In this document: positions 10,638-22,125 of the stretch, one piece after another
Layout: every line of letters starts with the position of its first letter
Position numbering within the stretch: position 1 is the stretch's first letter
DNA from: Linum tenue
Taxonomy: Eukaryota > Streptophyta > Magnoliopsida > Malpighiales > Linaceae
Length of the DNA stretch: 64,000 bases
Direction of reading: 5' to 3'
NCBI GenBank assembly: GCA_946122785.1
Contig: CAMGYJ010000002.1
Location: forward strand, 57,561,703-57,625,702
Notes under the pieces: model-generated
What the model saw: the letters and a program-made list of their open reading frames with translations, nothing else
What the model was told of the DNA's origin: nothing
Database searches by the model: none
Translations under genes and position numbers: made by a program

Positions 10638-12486
10638 ATGGGGGAGAGCTGCTGTATGATTAAGAATGATGTTACTGAAGTAAGTTCTGGGTTTTTCCTA
10701 ACTTCATTACCTCAAGTGTCTATTGCTGAAATTGGCCTTAAAAAGATCATTTCAAAGTAGAATTGAGGTTCTTGTTCAATTTCTGCTACTGCAGTTAATA
10801 GGAAACACTCCGATGGTATACTTGAACAATATTGTGGATGGTTGTGGGGCACGAATTGCGGCCAAGCTTGAGAACATGGAACCTTGCTCTAGTGTTAAAG
10901 ACAGGCATGCGACTATATTATACATGCTACAACTTGCTTCGTGCCGTTCACTTTTAAGTTACTTGGACGCAGAAAGATTCGTGTTCTAAAGTAAACTGTG
11001 AAGTTCGTTTTTCCATGTTTTCTAGGATTGCACATAGTATGATCAAAGATGCCGAGGATAAAGGCCTCATAACACCAGGGAAGGTTAGTTTCACCAAAAA
11101 AAGTAGAGTTGTCATGGCTAAAGGTCCATTCTTGTATTCAGTTTTAATGATCTGATAGTGAAATTTCTCTCTTTCTCGCGCTCAAGTCGGTGCTAATTGA
11201 GCCTACCAGCGGCAACACAGGCATTGGAATGGCATTCATAGCAGCAGCAAAAGGTTACAGAGTTATTCTTGTCATGCCATCTTCAATGAGCATTGAGAGA
11301 AGGATTGTCCTTTTGGCCCTTGGAGCTGAGGTTGTCCTAACAAATCCAGCCAAGGGCTTTAATGGGGTCTTGGAGAAGTCTGAAGAGATACTAAGCAAGA
11401 CCCCAAATGGTTACATGCTTAGGCAATTCGAGAATCCTGCGAATCCAAAGGTAACCATTTTCAAAGTTCCCCTTTCCTTTTGATATGTCCTGCAAAAATT
11501 TCAGAATGGGATATGTTTAGTTACGATTTTGATCTCTCTCATTTCTGATGATATAGATCCATTACGAAACTACTGGACCGGAGATTTGGAGGGATTCGGC
11601 GGGCAAAGTTGATGCATTGGTTTCTGGTATAGGGACTGGAGGTACTGTGACTGGAGCTGGCCAGTTCCTCAAGGAGAAAAACCCAGATATCAAGGTAAGA
11701 TTTTGGGGTTTCCTTTTGTTTCTGTCATTTGAGCAAAGAAGAGCCTGCAAAGTGCAAGTTTCCCTTTTTCTTTTTCCAATCTAGGTATATGGTATAGAGC
11801 CGGTGGAAAGTCCTGTCTTGAATGGAGGAAAGGCTGGTGAGCAATGAAACTTCTTCTCCTTTGTCATGCTCTAAAAACAAGTGCCAAAACTCTTTTAGTT
11901 TCTCAAGCTTGTATACCTGACCCTTTTTTCACTTGCCACCTTCTGCACAAATTACCAAAGCTCAACATAAGATCCAAGGAATTGGTGCTGGGATCATCCC
12001 TCCAGTATTGAATCAGGATTTGCTTGATGAAGTCGTTACGGTAAGTCACAATCCGAAACCCCCGAAAAAATGGGTTTTGAACTATTGGTTTGCTCTTTCA
12101 TATATTTTGTTATGTGCTTTTCAGGTGTCAAGTGAAGAAGCCATCGAAACAGCCAAGCTGCTGGCTTTGAGAGAAGGGTTGCTGGTTGGGATATCATCAG
12201 GTGCTGCAGCTGCTGCTGCAATCAAGCTGGGGAAGAGGCCTGAAAACAGCGGCAAACTCATTGTTGTGAGTTCCTCTTCAAGGAAGCTTTTTTTTTTCTC
12301 CAGTGGCTGTCAAGATAAACCTTTCAACCTTGCAATACAGGGTTTTTTTATTTTTCTTTTCTTTTTTTGTCTTTGCTTAATTTCATGGTGCAGGCAATCT
12401 TCCCTAGTGCTGGCGAGCGGTACCTGTCTACTGCACTATTTGAATCCATTAGGAGTGAAGCAGAAAAGATGACCATACAGGACTGA
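10638..12486 (+). CDS. O-acetylserine(thiol)lyase / cysteine synthase, cytosolic type (CYS D/DES1-like)
   Basis: PLP enzyme that makes L-cysteine from O-acetylserine and sulfide; close relatives act as L-cysteine desulfhydrases. Nine exons: 10638-10679, 10795-10904, 11026-11083, 11187-11450, 11557-11694, 11785-11836, 11961-12040, 12125-12265, 12394-12486. All phases close, giving 325 residues, the usual length without a transit peptide, so it is probably cytosolic. Visible motifs are the substrate strand [10 protein letters not shown] (residue 15 on), PCSSVKDR with the PLP lysine (K49), TSGNTG (77-82), the phosphate loop GIGTGGT (182-188), and GISSGA with the PLP-ring serine (S272). The exon 6/7 junction reads [13 protein letters not shown] where most plant homologues have GGKPGPHKIQGIG. 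Intron 2 starts with GC, not GT. The [18 protein letters not shown] start recalls the CYS D/DES1 subgroup, but desulfhydrase versus synthase preference cannot be read from sequence. Confidence 0.93.
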
Positions 12487-12864
12487 AATTGGCCGCTTCA
12501 AGTTTGGAACAAGTTTCCACTCTTTCTCCTGAGCAAGGTGTGTCTTTGCTTAATACACACCTTGTGGAACTTCTGGCGCCATTGTCATTTGACCGAAAAT
12601 TCTGATTTCTTCGTTGAAAGTTTCCGAGTCCAATTTGTTTGGTGTACTCTTTATAGGAGAAGTTTCCATTGTTACCTCTGGACATTGCAGTTAATAAGAG
12701 ACGTTCGTTTATCATTAAAAAAAATCACTTGTTACCACATTGATTATTTTGAAGGAGTTGTAGTGGTTTGTAAGACCAACTTAACCATATTAATTAATTT
12801 TGTTTAACTTGGGCTAAGTGGTGGACTTTTGGAAAATCCCTAAGTTCATGCCAAGTACCTCAGT

Positions 12865-13383
12865 TAGGGTTGCAAACGAGTCGAGTCGAGTTTTTGTTTA
12901 GGCTGAGCTCGGATCATTTATAAATTTTCAGTTCGAGCTCGAAATTTGTTAATCTAGCTCGAGCTCGGCTCGATTAAAATAATCTAGCTCAAGCTCGACT
13001 CAGGATGAGCTCGATTTGAGATTATTATTGCTGAAAATTGTGTACACATAAGATCTTAAATGATAAAAGAACACAAGAAACAATAAATAACAGCTAACTT
13101 TCACACACATCGGTATTAACAAGATAATGTTCATGTTCACAAGAGTAATTAATCTTTCCACAAGCTCTAAACAAGCTAGCTCGTGAGTTTAACTCAACAA
13201 GCCACCGAGTCAAACTAGCTCACGAGCTAATCAAGCTGAGCATGGTCTAGCTCAAGCTTGGCTCGTTTACTAACGACTCGGATCGCTAGCCGGCTTATTA
13301 ACTAAAGAGCCGAGTGTTGAACGAGTTTTATCCGATTCCAACGCCGAGTTGCTCGCGAGCGGTTTGACTCATTTGTAGCCCTA
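12865..13383. mobile_element. hAT-type non-autonomous element, second complete copy
   Basis: A 519-bp element with ends TAGGGTTGCAAACGAGTCGA and ...GACTCATTTGTAGCCCTA, flanked by the perfect 8-bp repeat ACCTCAGT (12857-12864 and 13384-13391). It belongs to the same family as 9142-9838: CTCGAGCTCG-type iterations at both ends and an AT-rich middle, but the interior is shorter and diverged. It lies about 380 bp after the cysteine synthase stop codon. No coding capacity. Confidence 0.87.
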
Positions 13384-13391
13384 ACCTCAGT

Positions 13392-14410
13392 ACACGCACC
13401 TTACCCCTCGCCACCTACCTACCAAGTAGGTTACATACTCGACCCACCAAGTACCCACCTGTCAAGCATGACATCATCCAAAGGGGGTCGAGCGTCGACC
13501 ACCCAAGTCGGCATGATGGAGGCGAAATTTGGCTAAGTATGGTGACTCAACTACAAGGGGGTCAAACATGACATCATCCAAGGGGGGTCATGCATGACAT
13601 CGTCCAAGGGGGGTAAAGCACCAGGTACCACGCCGCCTACTTACCTTGCAATAGGCTGTCAAACATGATACCGTGCAAGGAGGGCCATCAAACATATGAA
13701 GACCCAGGAAAGTGAAAGGAAGGATAATTCAGCTAAATGTTGATACCCAACCATAAGGGGGGTTAACATGACATCATCCAAGGGTACCATGACCGTCTAC
13801 CTACCTTGCACTAGGGTATCAAGCATGGTGTTGTGCAAGGGGAGCCATCGTGAGTACTAGACGTGATGGAAAAAGAAGAAAATTTTGGCTAAGTGTTGAG
13901 ACCCAACCACAAGGGGGGTCAAACATGACATCATCCAAAGGGGGTCAAGTCTGATGTTATCCAAGGAGGGCCTCGTAGTCAAGCATTTAGCCACCCATGT
14001 ACCAACCACCAGGAGGGTCAAGCACTAGGGTGCCAAGCATAACGTCATGTTAAGCAAGCTACATTAAGCACCAAGCATGGGAGACAAGGGTTATAAGAGG
14101 CAGTTACATGGCGGTTACAAGGAATGGCTATAAATAGGAGAAATGAAGACAAAACAAGGGTTCCACAACCAACCATTTGACACACATTGTCAAACTTTTA
14201 TCTTTTCTCTACAAATTAGTCATAGCCTTTAGTTTTTAGAGCTCTCACGGAACCTCCATAAGAGTAGGTGTAGTAATTAACGTAGTTTGTTCCCAAAAAA
14301 CCATCAAAACATCAAATACCCCGTGCGAACATTGTTCGGAGAGGTGTGAATCGTATTGATTTTCATTGTTCAAGAAGTCAATGGGCATTAATTGAGTTCA
14401 AACACAAGAA
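13392..14410 (+). mobile_element. LTR-like sequence with degenerate internal repeats (copy 1)
   Basis: The first 650 bp consist of a degenerate repeat built on AAGGGGGGTCAAACATGACATC. The next 300 bp (about 14090-14400) hold a TATA-like GGCTATAAATAGGAG, then GGGTTCCACAACCAACCA, TTTTTAGAGCTCTC and AACCTCCATAAGAGTA. The same ordered phrases occur at 28480-28700, so this is a repeated element; the order TATA box, transcribed leader, then AAATTGGCACACTCGGTGAG (a possible primer-binding site) suggests a retrotransposon LTR. No paired LTR or coding region is present in the window. Confidence 0.55.
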
Positions 14411-14637
14411 TTTCCTCACCGGGAAACAAATTGGCACACTCGGTGAGACACTGTGTGTTTGATTTGATGGCTCCACGACTGAGAGAACAAGAAGATGATC
14501 TTTCACCTGGGTTTGTAAAAGAGCTAGTGGTCAGGTATGATCTTGGCCAATTAGCAAAAAGTGACGCCGGAAACAATGGTGGGGCAAGATGTTAGCCATC
14601 ACCAGCGCCATGTTTGAGTGTAACCGCCAGTGTCAGG
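14411..14637 (+). other. possible retroelement leader fragment
   Basis: Follows the LTR-like end. A short open stretch (REQEDDLSPGFVKELVVRYD) looks coding-like but is not identifiable. It may be the start of the gag region belonging to the LTR-like sequence on its left, truncated at 14637 by the next element. Confidence 0.3.
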
Positions 14638-14787
14638 TAGGGATGGCAACAAAACCCAAACCCACGGGTACCCACCCGACCCAACCTGGTCAACGCGGGT
14701 AAAATTCGTGTTGACGGGTTTTGGTTTAAACCCGTTCACTATTCACCGGGTTGGGTTTGGGTTTAGCTAAACCCAACCCATGGGTAC

Positions 14788-15224
14788 TGTCACGACCTTA
14801 CTCTCGATCGTGCGGCCCTAGCTCTCAAATCCGTTAGAGCGCTAGGCAGCCTTTCTCTCAACTCGCTTGAAAGCAAAGAACAAGAACACAAGACAAAGGA
14901 TTGGGAGAACTCTCTAGTGTGTATTACTCTAAAAAATGATGGAATGAGTTACAAGTGAGGGAGATGGCTCCTTATATAGGCCTCTCCTCATACAAGGCAT
15001 CAATGCCCCTCATAATGTCCCTCTACTACATCAATACACCCATTAAGTCCCCCCATTATGCACTCTATAAATACTACCATAATGTAGCTAATAAGTGCAC
15101 CATTAAGCTCTCTATTAAGGTGGAGAATCCTAGGAGCATCTCTATGCTACTAGTCTTCCATGCATGACACATGTGCAGCCTTGTTGTCACCTTGTTGGCG
15201 TCATGTCATCGGCCACATGTGACA
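14788..15224 (-). repeat. left LTR (3' LTR of the element)
   Basis: 437 bp, TG...CA ends. It matches the right LTR except at three positions: one in the run near 14930 and two near 15199-15202. Confidence 0.95.
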
Positions 15225-15237
15225 TCCTCCCCCACCT
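15225..15237 (-). other. polypurine tract
   Basis: On the minus strand AGGTGGGGGAGGA lies directly against the 3' LTR. It is the plus-strand primer for reverse transcription and just overlaps the stop of the gag-pol frame. Confidence 0.85.
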
Positions 15238-18200
15238 ATGCTCGCGACGCCCTCGTCGCGTCCTCTTGATGGAATGCCTCGATCAAGTCTTTGTTCTTCC
15301 AAAGCGTGAGCTCTTTCTCCCAAGTTGCTTCACTTCCCGGAAGGTTGCGCCACTTGACCAAGTACTCCACAAAGCTTGGATGTACGCCACGACGAGGAAT
15401 GACACGACGCGCCATGACTTCTTCAACTTCATGGTCGTGTGTCTTGGTGATGAGTGTTGGAGCGCGTTGCGACTCTCTTCGTTGCTCATCATCCTTGTCT
15501 TCGTGGAAAGGCTTGAGTTGGCTCACATGGAAGACCGGATGGATCTCCAAGTGCGTCGGCAACTCAATCTTGTATGCCACTGCACCAATCCTCTTCACGA
15601 TGGGGAATGGCCCTTCATAGCGGCGAAGCAGTCCCTTGTGCACGTTCTTGAGATGCTTGAAGCGATGAGGGTAGAACTTGATCATCACCATGTCTCCCTC
15701 TTCGAATTCCAAGTGCCGCCTCTTCTTGTCCGCCCATTTCTTCATCTTCTTACTAGCGCGGGCTAAGTAAGACTTGGCCATCTCCATCTTCTCGTGCCAG
15801 CCTTTAGCGAACTTGTAGGCTGCCGGACTGTTGCCTCTATACCCCGTTGCCACCGTCGTAGGTGTCAAAGGTTGCTGCCCCATCGCCAACTCAAATGGAC
15901 TCGTGTTGGTCGACTCACTGCGGTGCAAGTTGTAGGAGAATTGTGCCGTATCCATCAACTTCACCCAATCTCGTTGGTTTGCACTCACGTAGTGCCGCAA
16001 GTACACTTCCAACAAGGCATTCACCCGCTCCGTCTGTCCGTCGCTTTGAGGATGAAATGCCGTCGAGAAGTTCAAGTCTGAGCCCATGATCTTGAACAAA
16101 TCTCGCCAAAATCTGCCCGTGAAGCGCCCATCTCTGTCGCTCACGATGTTGCTAGGAACGCCCCAATACTTGACCACGTTCTTGAAGAAAAGACGTGCCG
16201 CATCCTCTGCCGTCATGTCTTTTGGGCCGGGGATGAACACTCCATACTTCGAGAATCTGTCCACCACAACCATGATGCAACCGCATCCATCGACTTTGGG
16301 AAGTCCGATGATGAAGTCCATGCTTACACTCTCCCATGGTCGTTGAGGTGTGGGCAAGGGCTCTAGCAAGCCTGCCGGGCTTCTCTGCTCCATCTTGTCT
16401 TGTTGGCACACAAGACAAGTCTTCACATACATCTCCACGTCGTCTCTCATACGCGGCCAGAAGTATGCTTCTTCGATGAGCGCTTGTGTTCTCTCGATGC
16501 CGGGATGGCCCGCCCACTTGGAATCATGACACTCCTTCATGATCTCCTTCCTCAAGTTGGCCCACCTTGGCACGAACACACGCTCTCCCTTGGTCATGAT
16601 GAGCCCATCCTTCATCCAAAACCGTCGAGTCTTGCCTTGCTCGATGTACTCCGCTACGGTTTTGGCGAAGGGGTCATGGCCAAGGCCTTCAACGATCCGC
16701 TCCTTCAAAGGAAACATAGGCTGGCTGATGCTTGCGGCTGCACTCTTGCGGCTAAGAGCATCGGCAACGGAATTCGCCTTGCCTGGGTTGTATCCCATGA
16801 CGAAGCCGAACTCGGCCAAAAAGTCTTGCCACCTCGCTTGCTTGGGGGTGAGCTTCTTCTGCGTAAGAAAGTAGCTCGTTGCCACATTGTCCGTCTTCAC
16901 TACGAACTTTGACCCCAACAAGTAGTGCCTCCATGTGCGCAAGCAATGCACCACGGCCGTCATCTCCTTCTCTTGAACGGTGTATCGCCTCTCCGTCTCG
17001 CTAAGCTTCCGACTCTCGAAGGCAATGGGATGCCCATCTTGCATCAACACGCCCCCAATCGCGAAGTCGGACGCATCGGTCTGCACTTCGTAGGCCAACG
17101 TTGGGTTGGGGAGCACGAGCACGGGCTCCTTTACCACCGCTTGCTTCAAGGCCTCGAATGCTTCTTGGCACCTTTCCGACCAATCCCACGCCTTGTTCTT
17201 CTTCAAGAGATCCGTCAAGGGTGCTGCAATGTTGGAGTAGCCCTTGATAAACCTCCGATAGTAGTTGGCAAGGCCGAGGAATGACCGCAACTCTGACACC
17301 TTCGTCGGCGGCTCCCATTCTTGGATTGCCTGCACCTTCGCTCCATCCATCTTCAACTTGCCTCCACCAATGATGTGCCCCAAGAATGGAACCTCCGTGG
17401 CGGCAAATGTGCACTTCTCCCTCTTGACATACAACTCGTTGTTGCGAAGGACTTGGAAGACTTGGCGTAGATGCTCGGCATGCTCATCGAGTGTTTTGCT
17501 ATACACGACGATGTCATCCAAGTAGACCACGACAAACCGGTCCAAGAATGGCTCGAACACTTGATTCATCAAAGTGCAAAACGTGGCTGGTGCGTTGGTG
17601 AGACCGAATGGCATCACAAGAAACTCGTAAGAGCCATACCTCGTCACACAAGCCGTCTTTGGCTCGTCGCCCTCTGCTATCCGCACTTGATAGTAGCCCG
17701 AGCGAAGATCAAGCTTGGTGAACCACATCGCATCTCCAAGCTGGCCGAACAGATCGCCAATGTTGGGAATCGGCCACTTGTTCTTCACCGTCAACTTGTT
17801 GATGGCTCTATAGTCGATGCACATGCGCAACGACCCTTCCTTCTTCTTTTGGAACAACACCGGTGCTCCAAAAGGTGACTTCGATGGCCGCATGTAGCCT
17901 GCGTCCACCAAGTCCTTGAGCTGCCTCCGCAACTCCTCTAGCTCTGGTGGCGACATGCGGTATGGTGCTCGCGAAGGGGGCTTCGCTCCTGGCTCCAACT
18001 CGATCTTGTGGTCCACCTCTCTTCTTGGTGGCAGCTTCTTGGGCAACTCCGATGGCATCACGTCATCGAACTCTTCGAGGACGCCTTCGATGATGGGAGT
18101 TGTGATTCCCGCTGAACCTCCTTCTTCCTCCATTTTCAAGGACACAAGAAAGGTTGGTTCATTCTTCTTGAACCCCTTCAATACTTGCATGGCCGATAAA

Positions 18201-19819
18201 GCACTATGGGGGCCATCTTCTCGCAAGAGATGGATCGTGTGAAACTCCCCCTCCTTCTCCAAGCACATCGTGTTGGAGTTGGAGTCGAGGAAGTTGATGC
18301 CGAGGATGACTGGGTGATCGTCCATGGTGACGACGGAAAAGTCAATGAGGCCTTCCCACTCGCCAAGCTTCATTGGCACGTTGTGAGCAACTCCATGGAT
18401 TGGGATGGACTCCGAATTGATCGTCTTGAGCCTCCCTTGCCCCTTCTCGTAAGCAATACCCAGCCGGTTTGCCTCCTCGATGCGAAGGAAGTTGTCCGTG
18501 GCACCGGTATCCACCAAGGCTTTTGACTCGCCTTGCATGAATTGCGCCAGAACATAGCACCTCCCACGCTTGCTCTCCTTGACGTCGGTCTTCACCGCGC
18601 CAAGCTTGCGGATTGAGCCAATCTTGGCCTCCGCTGCCTTGGGCTCCTCATCTTGAGCTTCCATGGCCGCTAATCTCGCCTTCCTTGGGCAATCCCGCAC
18701 TCGATGTGGTCCGTCGCAAAGGAAGCAAGACATGGGTTTTGGTTCGTACTTACCCCCTTTGCTCGAACCACCTTGTTGTTGAGCGCGAGTGCCCTCCTTG
18801 AAAGGCTTCTGTTGTTCTCCACCCTTGTTGGGCTTCGAACTCTTCTCTTTGCCGCTGCTCTCTTGCCTTTTGTACTCGACAAAAGACTCCGCCGTGGCCA
18901 TGGCAGTTGCAAGGTCTTGCACTCCTCGACGTTGCATCTCCATCTTGGCCCATGGTTGCAGCCCATCAAGAAAGCCGTGCATGGCCTCCTTGTCCGTGAT
19001 GTCCGGGATCTCTAGAAGCAGCTCCGAGAATTCTTTCACATATTCTCGAACTCCACCCCTCTGGGTGAGTCTTCTCAACTTCGAACGGGCTTCAAACTCC
19101 ACGTTCTCCGGGTAGAACTGCTTCTTGATTTCTCTCTTGAAATCTTCCCACGTTACCATCACACAAGTACCTCTTTCGACGTCCGCTTCACGTTGCCTCC
19201 ACCACACCATGGCAACATCAACCAAGTAGAGTGGAGCGGTACGAAGTTTTACCTCATCCTCTTGGATGCCGGACGCCTTGAAGTACTGCTCAAGACTCCA
19301 AAGGAAGTTCTCTAACTCCCTCGCGTTCCTTGAACCTCCGAAGTTCTTCGGTCTTGGAACATCAGCACGTGGGACGGATTGCACCGGGGCTGGTCCGCTA
19401 GCCATGGCTCTCTTCACGAGAGTGACCTCACTCTTGAGGTCTGCAATCTCCTCCTTCACGCCGACCAGCTCAGCCTGGACTTGCTCTTTCACAACTTCAA
19501 GGGCGTTGTTCATGGAGGCGGTGATGGTGTTGTTGATGAGGGCCACAAGCTCTTCCCGCATCCCATCGTGGTTGATCTCCAAGCTTGTCAACCGACCAGC
19601 CATTCCTTGAACATCGCCTTGGACTTGGGCGAAGTTACCTCCCAAGTCCTCAATGGCAGTGATGTCTTCCGCAATCTTCACTTCCACTCGAGCAACACGC
19701 CTCTCTAGCGCCGCCATAGGATCACGAGTGCTCGACTTGTCACCCTTTGGCTTGGGATGCTTGGTTGGATCCCTTCCGCGCTTCTCGACGTCGGTAACGC
19801 CGCTGTCTGATCCCGACAT
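15236..19819 (-). CDS. chromovirus gag-pol polyprotein with chromodomain
   Basis: 1527 residues in one frame. Order: a coiled-coil-rich N-terminus (about 35-140); retrotransposon gag (about 190-315, with WWRQRE and [11 protein letters not shown]); a zinc knuckle [13 protein letters not shown] (365-377, spacing CX2CX3HX4C); an aspartic protease with [10 protein letters not shown] (435-444); reverse transcriptase (about 615-820) with LDLRSGYYQ and the catalytic YLDD (766-769); RNase H (about 905-1025) with QTDASD and KTDN; integrase with an HHCC zinc finger (H1098, H1105, C1135, C1138) and DDE residues D1168, D1228, E1264; and a C-terminal chromodomain (about 1455-1515: [16 protein letters not shown]). 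The chromodomain directs integration to marked chromatin in this family. All catalytic residues are present and there is no stop or frameshift, so this copy could be active. The protein starts 61 bp inside the primer-binding site. Confidence 0.96.
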   Translation of the reverse strand: MSGSDSGVTDVEKRGRDPTKHPKPKGDKSSTRDPMAALERRVARVEVKIAEDITAIEDLGGNFAQVQGDVQGMAGRLTSLEINHDGMREELVALINNTITASMNNALEVVKEQVQAELVGVKEEIADLKSEVTLVKRAMASGPAPVQSVPRADVPRPKNFGGSRNARELENFLWSLEQYFKASGIQEDEVKLRTAPLYLVDVAMVWWRQREADVERGTCVMVTWEDFKREIKKQFYPENVEFEARSKLRRLTQRGGVREYVKEFSELLLEIPDITDKEAMHGFLDGLQPWAKMEMQRRGVQDLATAMATAESFVEYKRQESSGKEKSSKPNKGGEQQKPFKEGTRAQQQGGSSKGGKYEPKPMSCFLCDGPHRVRDCPRKARLAAMEAQDEEPKAAEAKIGSIRKLGAVKTDVKESKRGRCYVLAQFMQGESKALVDTGATDNFLRIEEANRLGIAYEKGQGRLKTINSESIPIHGVAHNVPMKLGEWEGLIDFSVVTMDDHPVILGINFLDSNSNTMCLEKEGEFHTIHLLREDGPHSALSAMQVLKGFKKNEPTFLVSLKMEEEGGSAGITTPIIEGVLEEFDDVMPSELPKKLPPRREVDHKIELEPGAKPPSRAPYRMSPPELEELRRQLKDLVDAGYMRPSKSPFGAPVLFQKKKEGSLRMCIDYRAINKLTVKNKWPIPNIGDLFGQLGDAMWFTKLDLRSGYYQVRIAEGDEPKTACVTRYGSYEFLVMPFGLTNAPATFCTLMNQVFEPFLDRFVVVYLDDIVVYSKTLDEHAEHLRQVFQVLRNNELYVKREKCTFAATEVPFLGHIIGGGKLKMDGAKVQAIQEWEPPTKVSELRSFLGLANYYRRFIKGYSNIAAPLTDLLKKNKAWDWSERCQEAFEALKQAVVKEPVLVLPNPTLAYEVQTDASDFAIGGVLMQDGHPIAFESRKLSETERRYTVQEKEMTAVVHCLRTWRHYLLGSKFVVKTDNVATSYFLTQKKLTPKQARWQDFLAEFGFVMGYNPGKANSVADALSRKSAAASISQPMFPLKERIVEGLGHDPFAKTVAEYIEQGKTRRFWMKDGLIMTKGERVFVPRWANLRKEIMKECHDSKWAGHPGIERTQALIEEAYFWPRMRDDVEMYVKTCLVCQQDKMEQRSPAGLLEPLPTPQRPWESVSMDFIIGLPKVDGCGCIMVVVDRFSKYGVFIPGPKDMTAEDAARLFFKNVVKYWGVPSNIVSDRDGRFTGRFWRDLFKIMGSDLNFSTAFHPQSDGQTERVNALLEVYLRHYVSANQRDWVKLMDTAQFSYNLHRSESTNTSPFELAMGQQPLTPTTVATGYRGNSPAAYKFAKGWHEKMEMAKSYLARASKKMKKWADKKRRHLEFEEGDMVMIKFYPHRFKHLKNVHKGLLRRYEGPFPIVKRIGAVAYKIELPTHLEIHPVFHVSQLKPFHEDKDDEQRRESQRAPTLITKTHDHEVEEVMARRVIPRRGVHPSFVEYLVKWRNLPGSEATWEKELTLWKNKDLIEAFHQEDATRASRA

Positions 19820-19879
19820 TTTTGGTGAGGTTCTTCCTTTCCTTCTGGCTCTAGGTTCAACTTTGCTTGCACAAAGCCG

Positions 19880-19897
19880 AACCAGGCTCTGATACCA
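19880..19897 (-). other. primer-binding site for initiator Met-tRNA
   Basis: On the minus strand TGGTATCAGAGCCTGGTT lies two bases inside the 5' LTR. It is complementary to the 3' end of plant initiator Met-tRNA and is where minus-strand DNA synthesis starts. Confidence 0.93.
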
Positions 19898-19899
19898 CT

Positions 19900-20336
19900 T
19901 GTCACGACCTTACTCTCGATCGTGCGGCCCTAGCTCTCAAATCCGTTAGAGCGCTAGGCAGCCTTTCTCTCAACTCGCTTGAAAGCAAAGAACAAGAACA
20001 CAAGACAAAGGATTGGGAGAACTCTCTAGTGTGTATTACTCTCAAAAATGATGGAATGAGTTACAAGTGAGGGAGATGGCTCCTTATATAGGCCTCTCCT
20101 CATACAAGGCATCAATGCCCCTCATAATGTCCCTCTACTACATCAATACACCCATTAAGTCCCCCCATTATGCACTCTATAAATACTACCATAATGTAGC
20201 TAATAAGTGCACCATTAAGCTCTCTATTAAGGTGGAGAATCCTAGGAGCATCTCTATGCTACTAGTCTTCCATGCATGACACATGTGCAGCCTTGTTGTC
20301 ACCTTGTTGACGCCATGTCATCGGCCACATGTGACA
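19900..20336 (-). repeat. right LTR (5' LTR of the element)
   Basis: 437 bp. It carries the element promoter: on the minus strand a TATATAAGG box lies at 20090-20082. Followed by GTAC, shared with the other flank. Confidence 0.95.
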
Positions 20337-20858
20337 GTACCCGCCCACACCCATATAATTAATTTTCTCGATATATTTAATATTCTAAACAACTAATCTT
20401 ATTTATGTTTGTGGAACAAGTCTAATTTTTTCTTTCTAATTGTGTAGAATGAAGTTGATGTTATCGAATGGAGAGTGAAGAAACTTAATTGAAAGGAAGA
20501 AGCTTTCAATTAATCATGTTATTTATGGATAATTTGTGATTTGCTTCAATTTTCTAGATTGGTGTTGAACAATTTGTATAGTTAATTTGTGATTTGCTTG
20601 AATTTTCTAGAATGATGTTTTATATATGGATAAGTTGTATTTAGAGATTGATATTTGACTTTAATTTTTATAGGAACTTGTTATTGTAAATTTTTTACGA
20701 CAAAAACCCGTGGGTACCCATGAACCCGCGGATACCCAGCGGGTTGGGTTTGAGTTTTTCAAACCCAGTGGGTTTTACCCTAGGTTTTTTCCACGGATAA
20801 ACCTATGGGTTTGGCAAAACCCGACCCAACCCGACCCATTGCCATCCCTGGTGTCAGT

Positions 20859-22125
20859 TCACTCTGCTCAATAGTGGAAGAGAACCGTAAGATGGTGGTG
20901 GAGACTCGTCAAGTGATGGCGGAGAACCGCTGATAAATGGAGGAGAGTTTGATGTTGATCTTAAATTTTGAATTGAGGTAAAAATTATAAGAAATAATGA
21001 AATATACTCGAGTATAAACTTCCTTAATAATCATTACGTTAGAAATGTATAATATTACTATGAAGATGTTACAACCCATCACCAATGTATAAAAAAATTA
21101 TTAACGTAAAAGATCATAAAAATTAGAAACCATTAATCCCCTCAAAGAAACTTACTCTACAATTGGGCTTTATTCTATCTGGCCCAAAAATGAGATACCA
21201 AAGGAAAGATAGCCAGATAAATAATGGAAAAGGCTGTAAAGAGTGAATTGAGTAAATCAACGAGAGATGATTTAAAGCTTACGTGGCATAAATTTTGTAG
21301 AGAACAACCATAATATATGTTAAGATAAGATTTAACGTCTCCCTCATCAACCAAACTTATTGAGATTGATTTTATATTCTATTTTCTTAATAGCTTTGTC
21401 ATCCTTTATTTCCTTTAAATTCCTTCTTCTAAAATTTTCTTGAAATTGAAACTATATTTTGAGTTATAATTTTTATATTTTAAATAAAAATGTATGTATT
21501 CTACTAAAAGTAAGACAAAGCTAAATGCTGTATCTCGTATTTAAATTTAAAATCACTAGGACAAATTCGTTATGCTTGGAAAAAAAAATATTAGGGTTTC
21601 TCTAAACTTAACTTATATTATGACTATTATGGAGTTTTTTTTTTATCAAATTAGTTTTTGTAAATGATGCAACTTCCATGCACATTTATTAAAAGTAATC
21701 ACATTAACAAGGTAACCAAACGCATAATTAATCCCAAATGACTAAATTACAACTATTCACTGAAACTAAATGATAAAGTAATCACATTAATATGAAGTAG
21801 AAAATACATGTTTTCATAAAAATGAAGGAAGTTGTGTTCCATTGCTAAAACATGTACACTTGGGGAATATAATTAAGATTTTAACGATATGCAATCTTCT
21901 TTCACTTTAGTTTTTGTCTAATCAATGTTTCTTTTTTGGATGTTTAATTACCAAATATGTGCAATCTCACTTTTGGACCTCCTCCAAGCATACGTTGGTG
22001 TTGTGGTGTTGTTATGTAAGAAAAAGTACATCTTAAACAAAAAAAAACTATATCACTCCAAAAGTCTCATTTGCTGTAAACAAGAGAAAGTCAAGATATT
22101 GTCGCTAAACATCCCCTCAATTCCT
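20859..22125. other. AT-rich intergenic DNA
   Basis: No gene, repeat or element end could be recognised apart from long A/T runs. Short frames here lack coding character. Confidence 0.55.

Larger units (their letters stand above)
14788..20336 (-). mobile_element. intact Ty3/gypsy chromovirus (5549 bp)
   Basis: Complete LTR retrotransposon in minus orientation: 437-bp LTRs at both ends, an initiator Met-tRNA primer-binding site inside the right LTR, a polypurine tract beside the left LTR, and a single uninterrupted gag-pol frame of 1527 codons ending in a chromodomain. The LTRs start TGTCACGACC and end TGTGACA. The flanks share GTAC on both sides (14784-14787 and 20337-20340). By eye the LTRs differ at only 3 of 437 positions, so the insertion is recent. 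Small size, single ORF, short LTRs and a chromodomain fit the Reina/Galadriel side of plant chromoviruses; the exact clade needs a tree. Confidence 0.95.
14638..20850. mobile_element. hAT-type non-autonomous element (GGGTACCC family) split by a retrotransposon
   Basis: Left end TAGGGATGGCAACAAAACCC at 14638 and right end CGACCCATTGCCATCCCTG at 20850 are inverted repeats. They are flanked by GTGTCAGG (14630-14637) and GTGTCAGT (20851-20858), a target duplication matching at 7 of 8 positions. The arms are packed with AACCCAAACCC, GGGTACCC and CGGGTTGGGT iterations. A second copy with the same interior stands at 37216-37916 in the opposite orientation. The chromovirus at 14788-20336 was inserted inside this element; removing it and one GTAC restores continuity with the other copy. 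Confidence 0.88.

Noticed and set aside
13392..14060. CRISPR-like array because of recurrent GGGGGTC...CATGACATC words
   Set aside because: Spacing and repeat sequence are irregular and the genome is plant nuclear; it is a degenerate repeat upstream of an LTR-like block.
15164..19892. Several open frames on the plus strand opposite the chromovirus (for example 15164-15766 and 19379-19708)
   Set aside because: They are antisense shadows of the intact gag-pol frame; none has domain character of its own.
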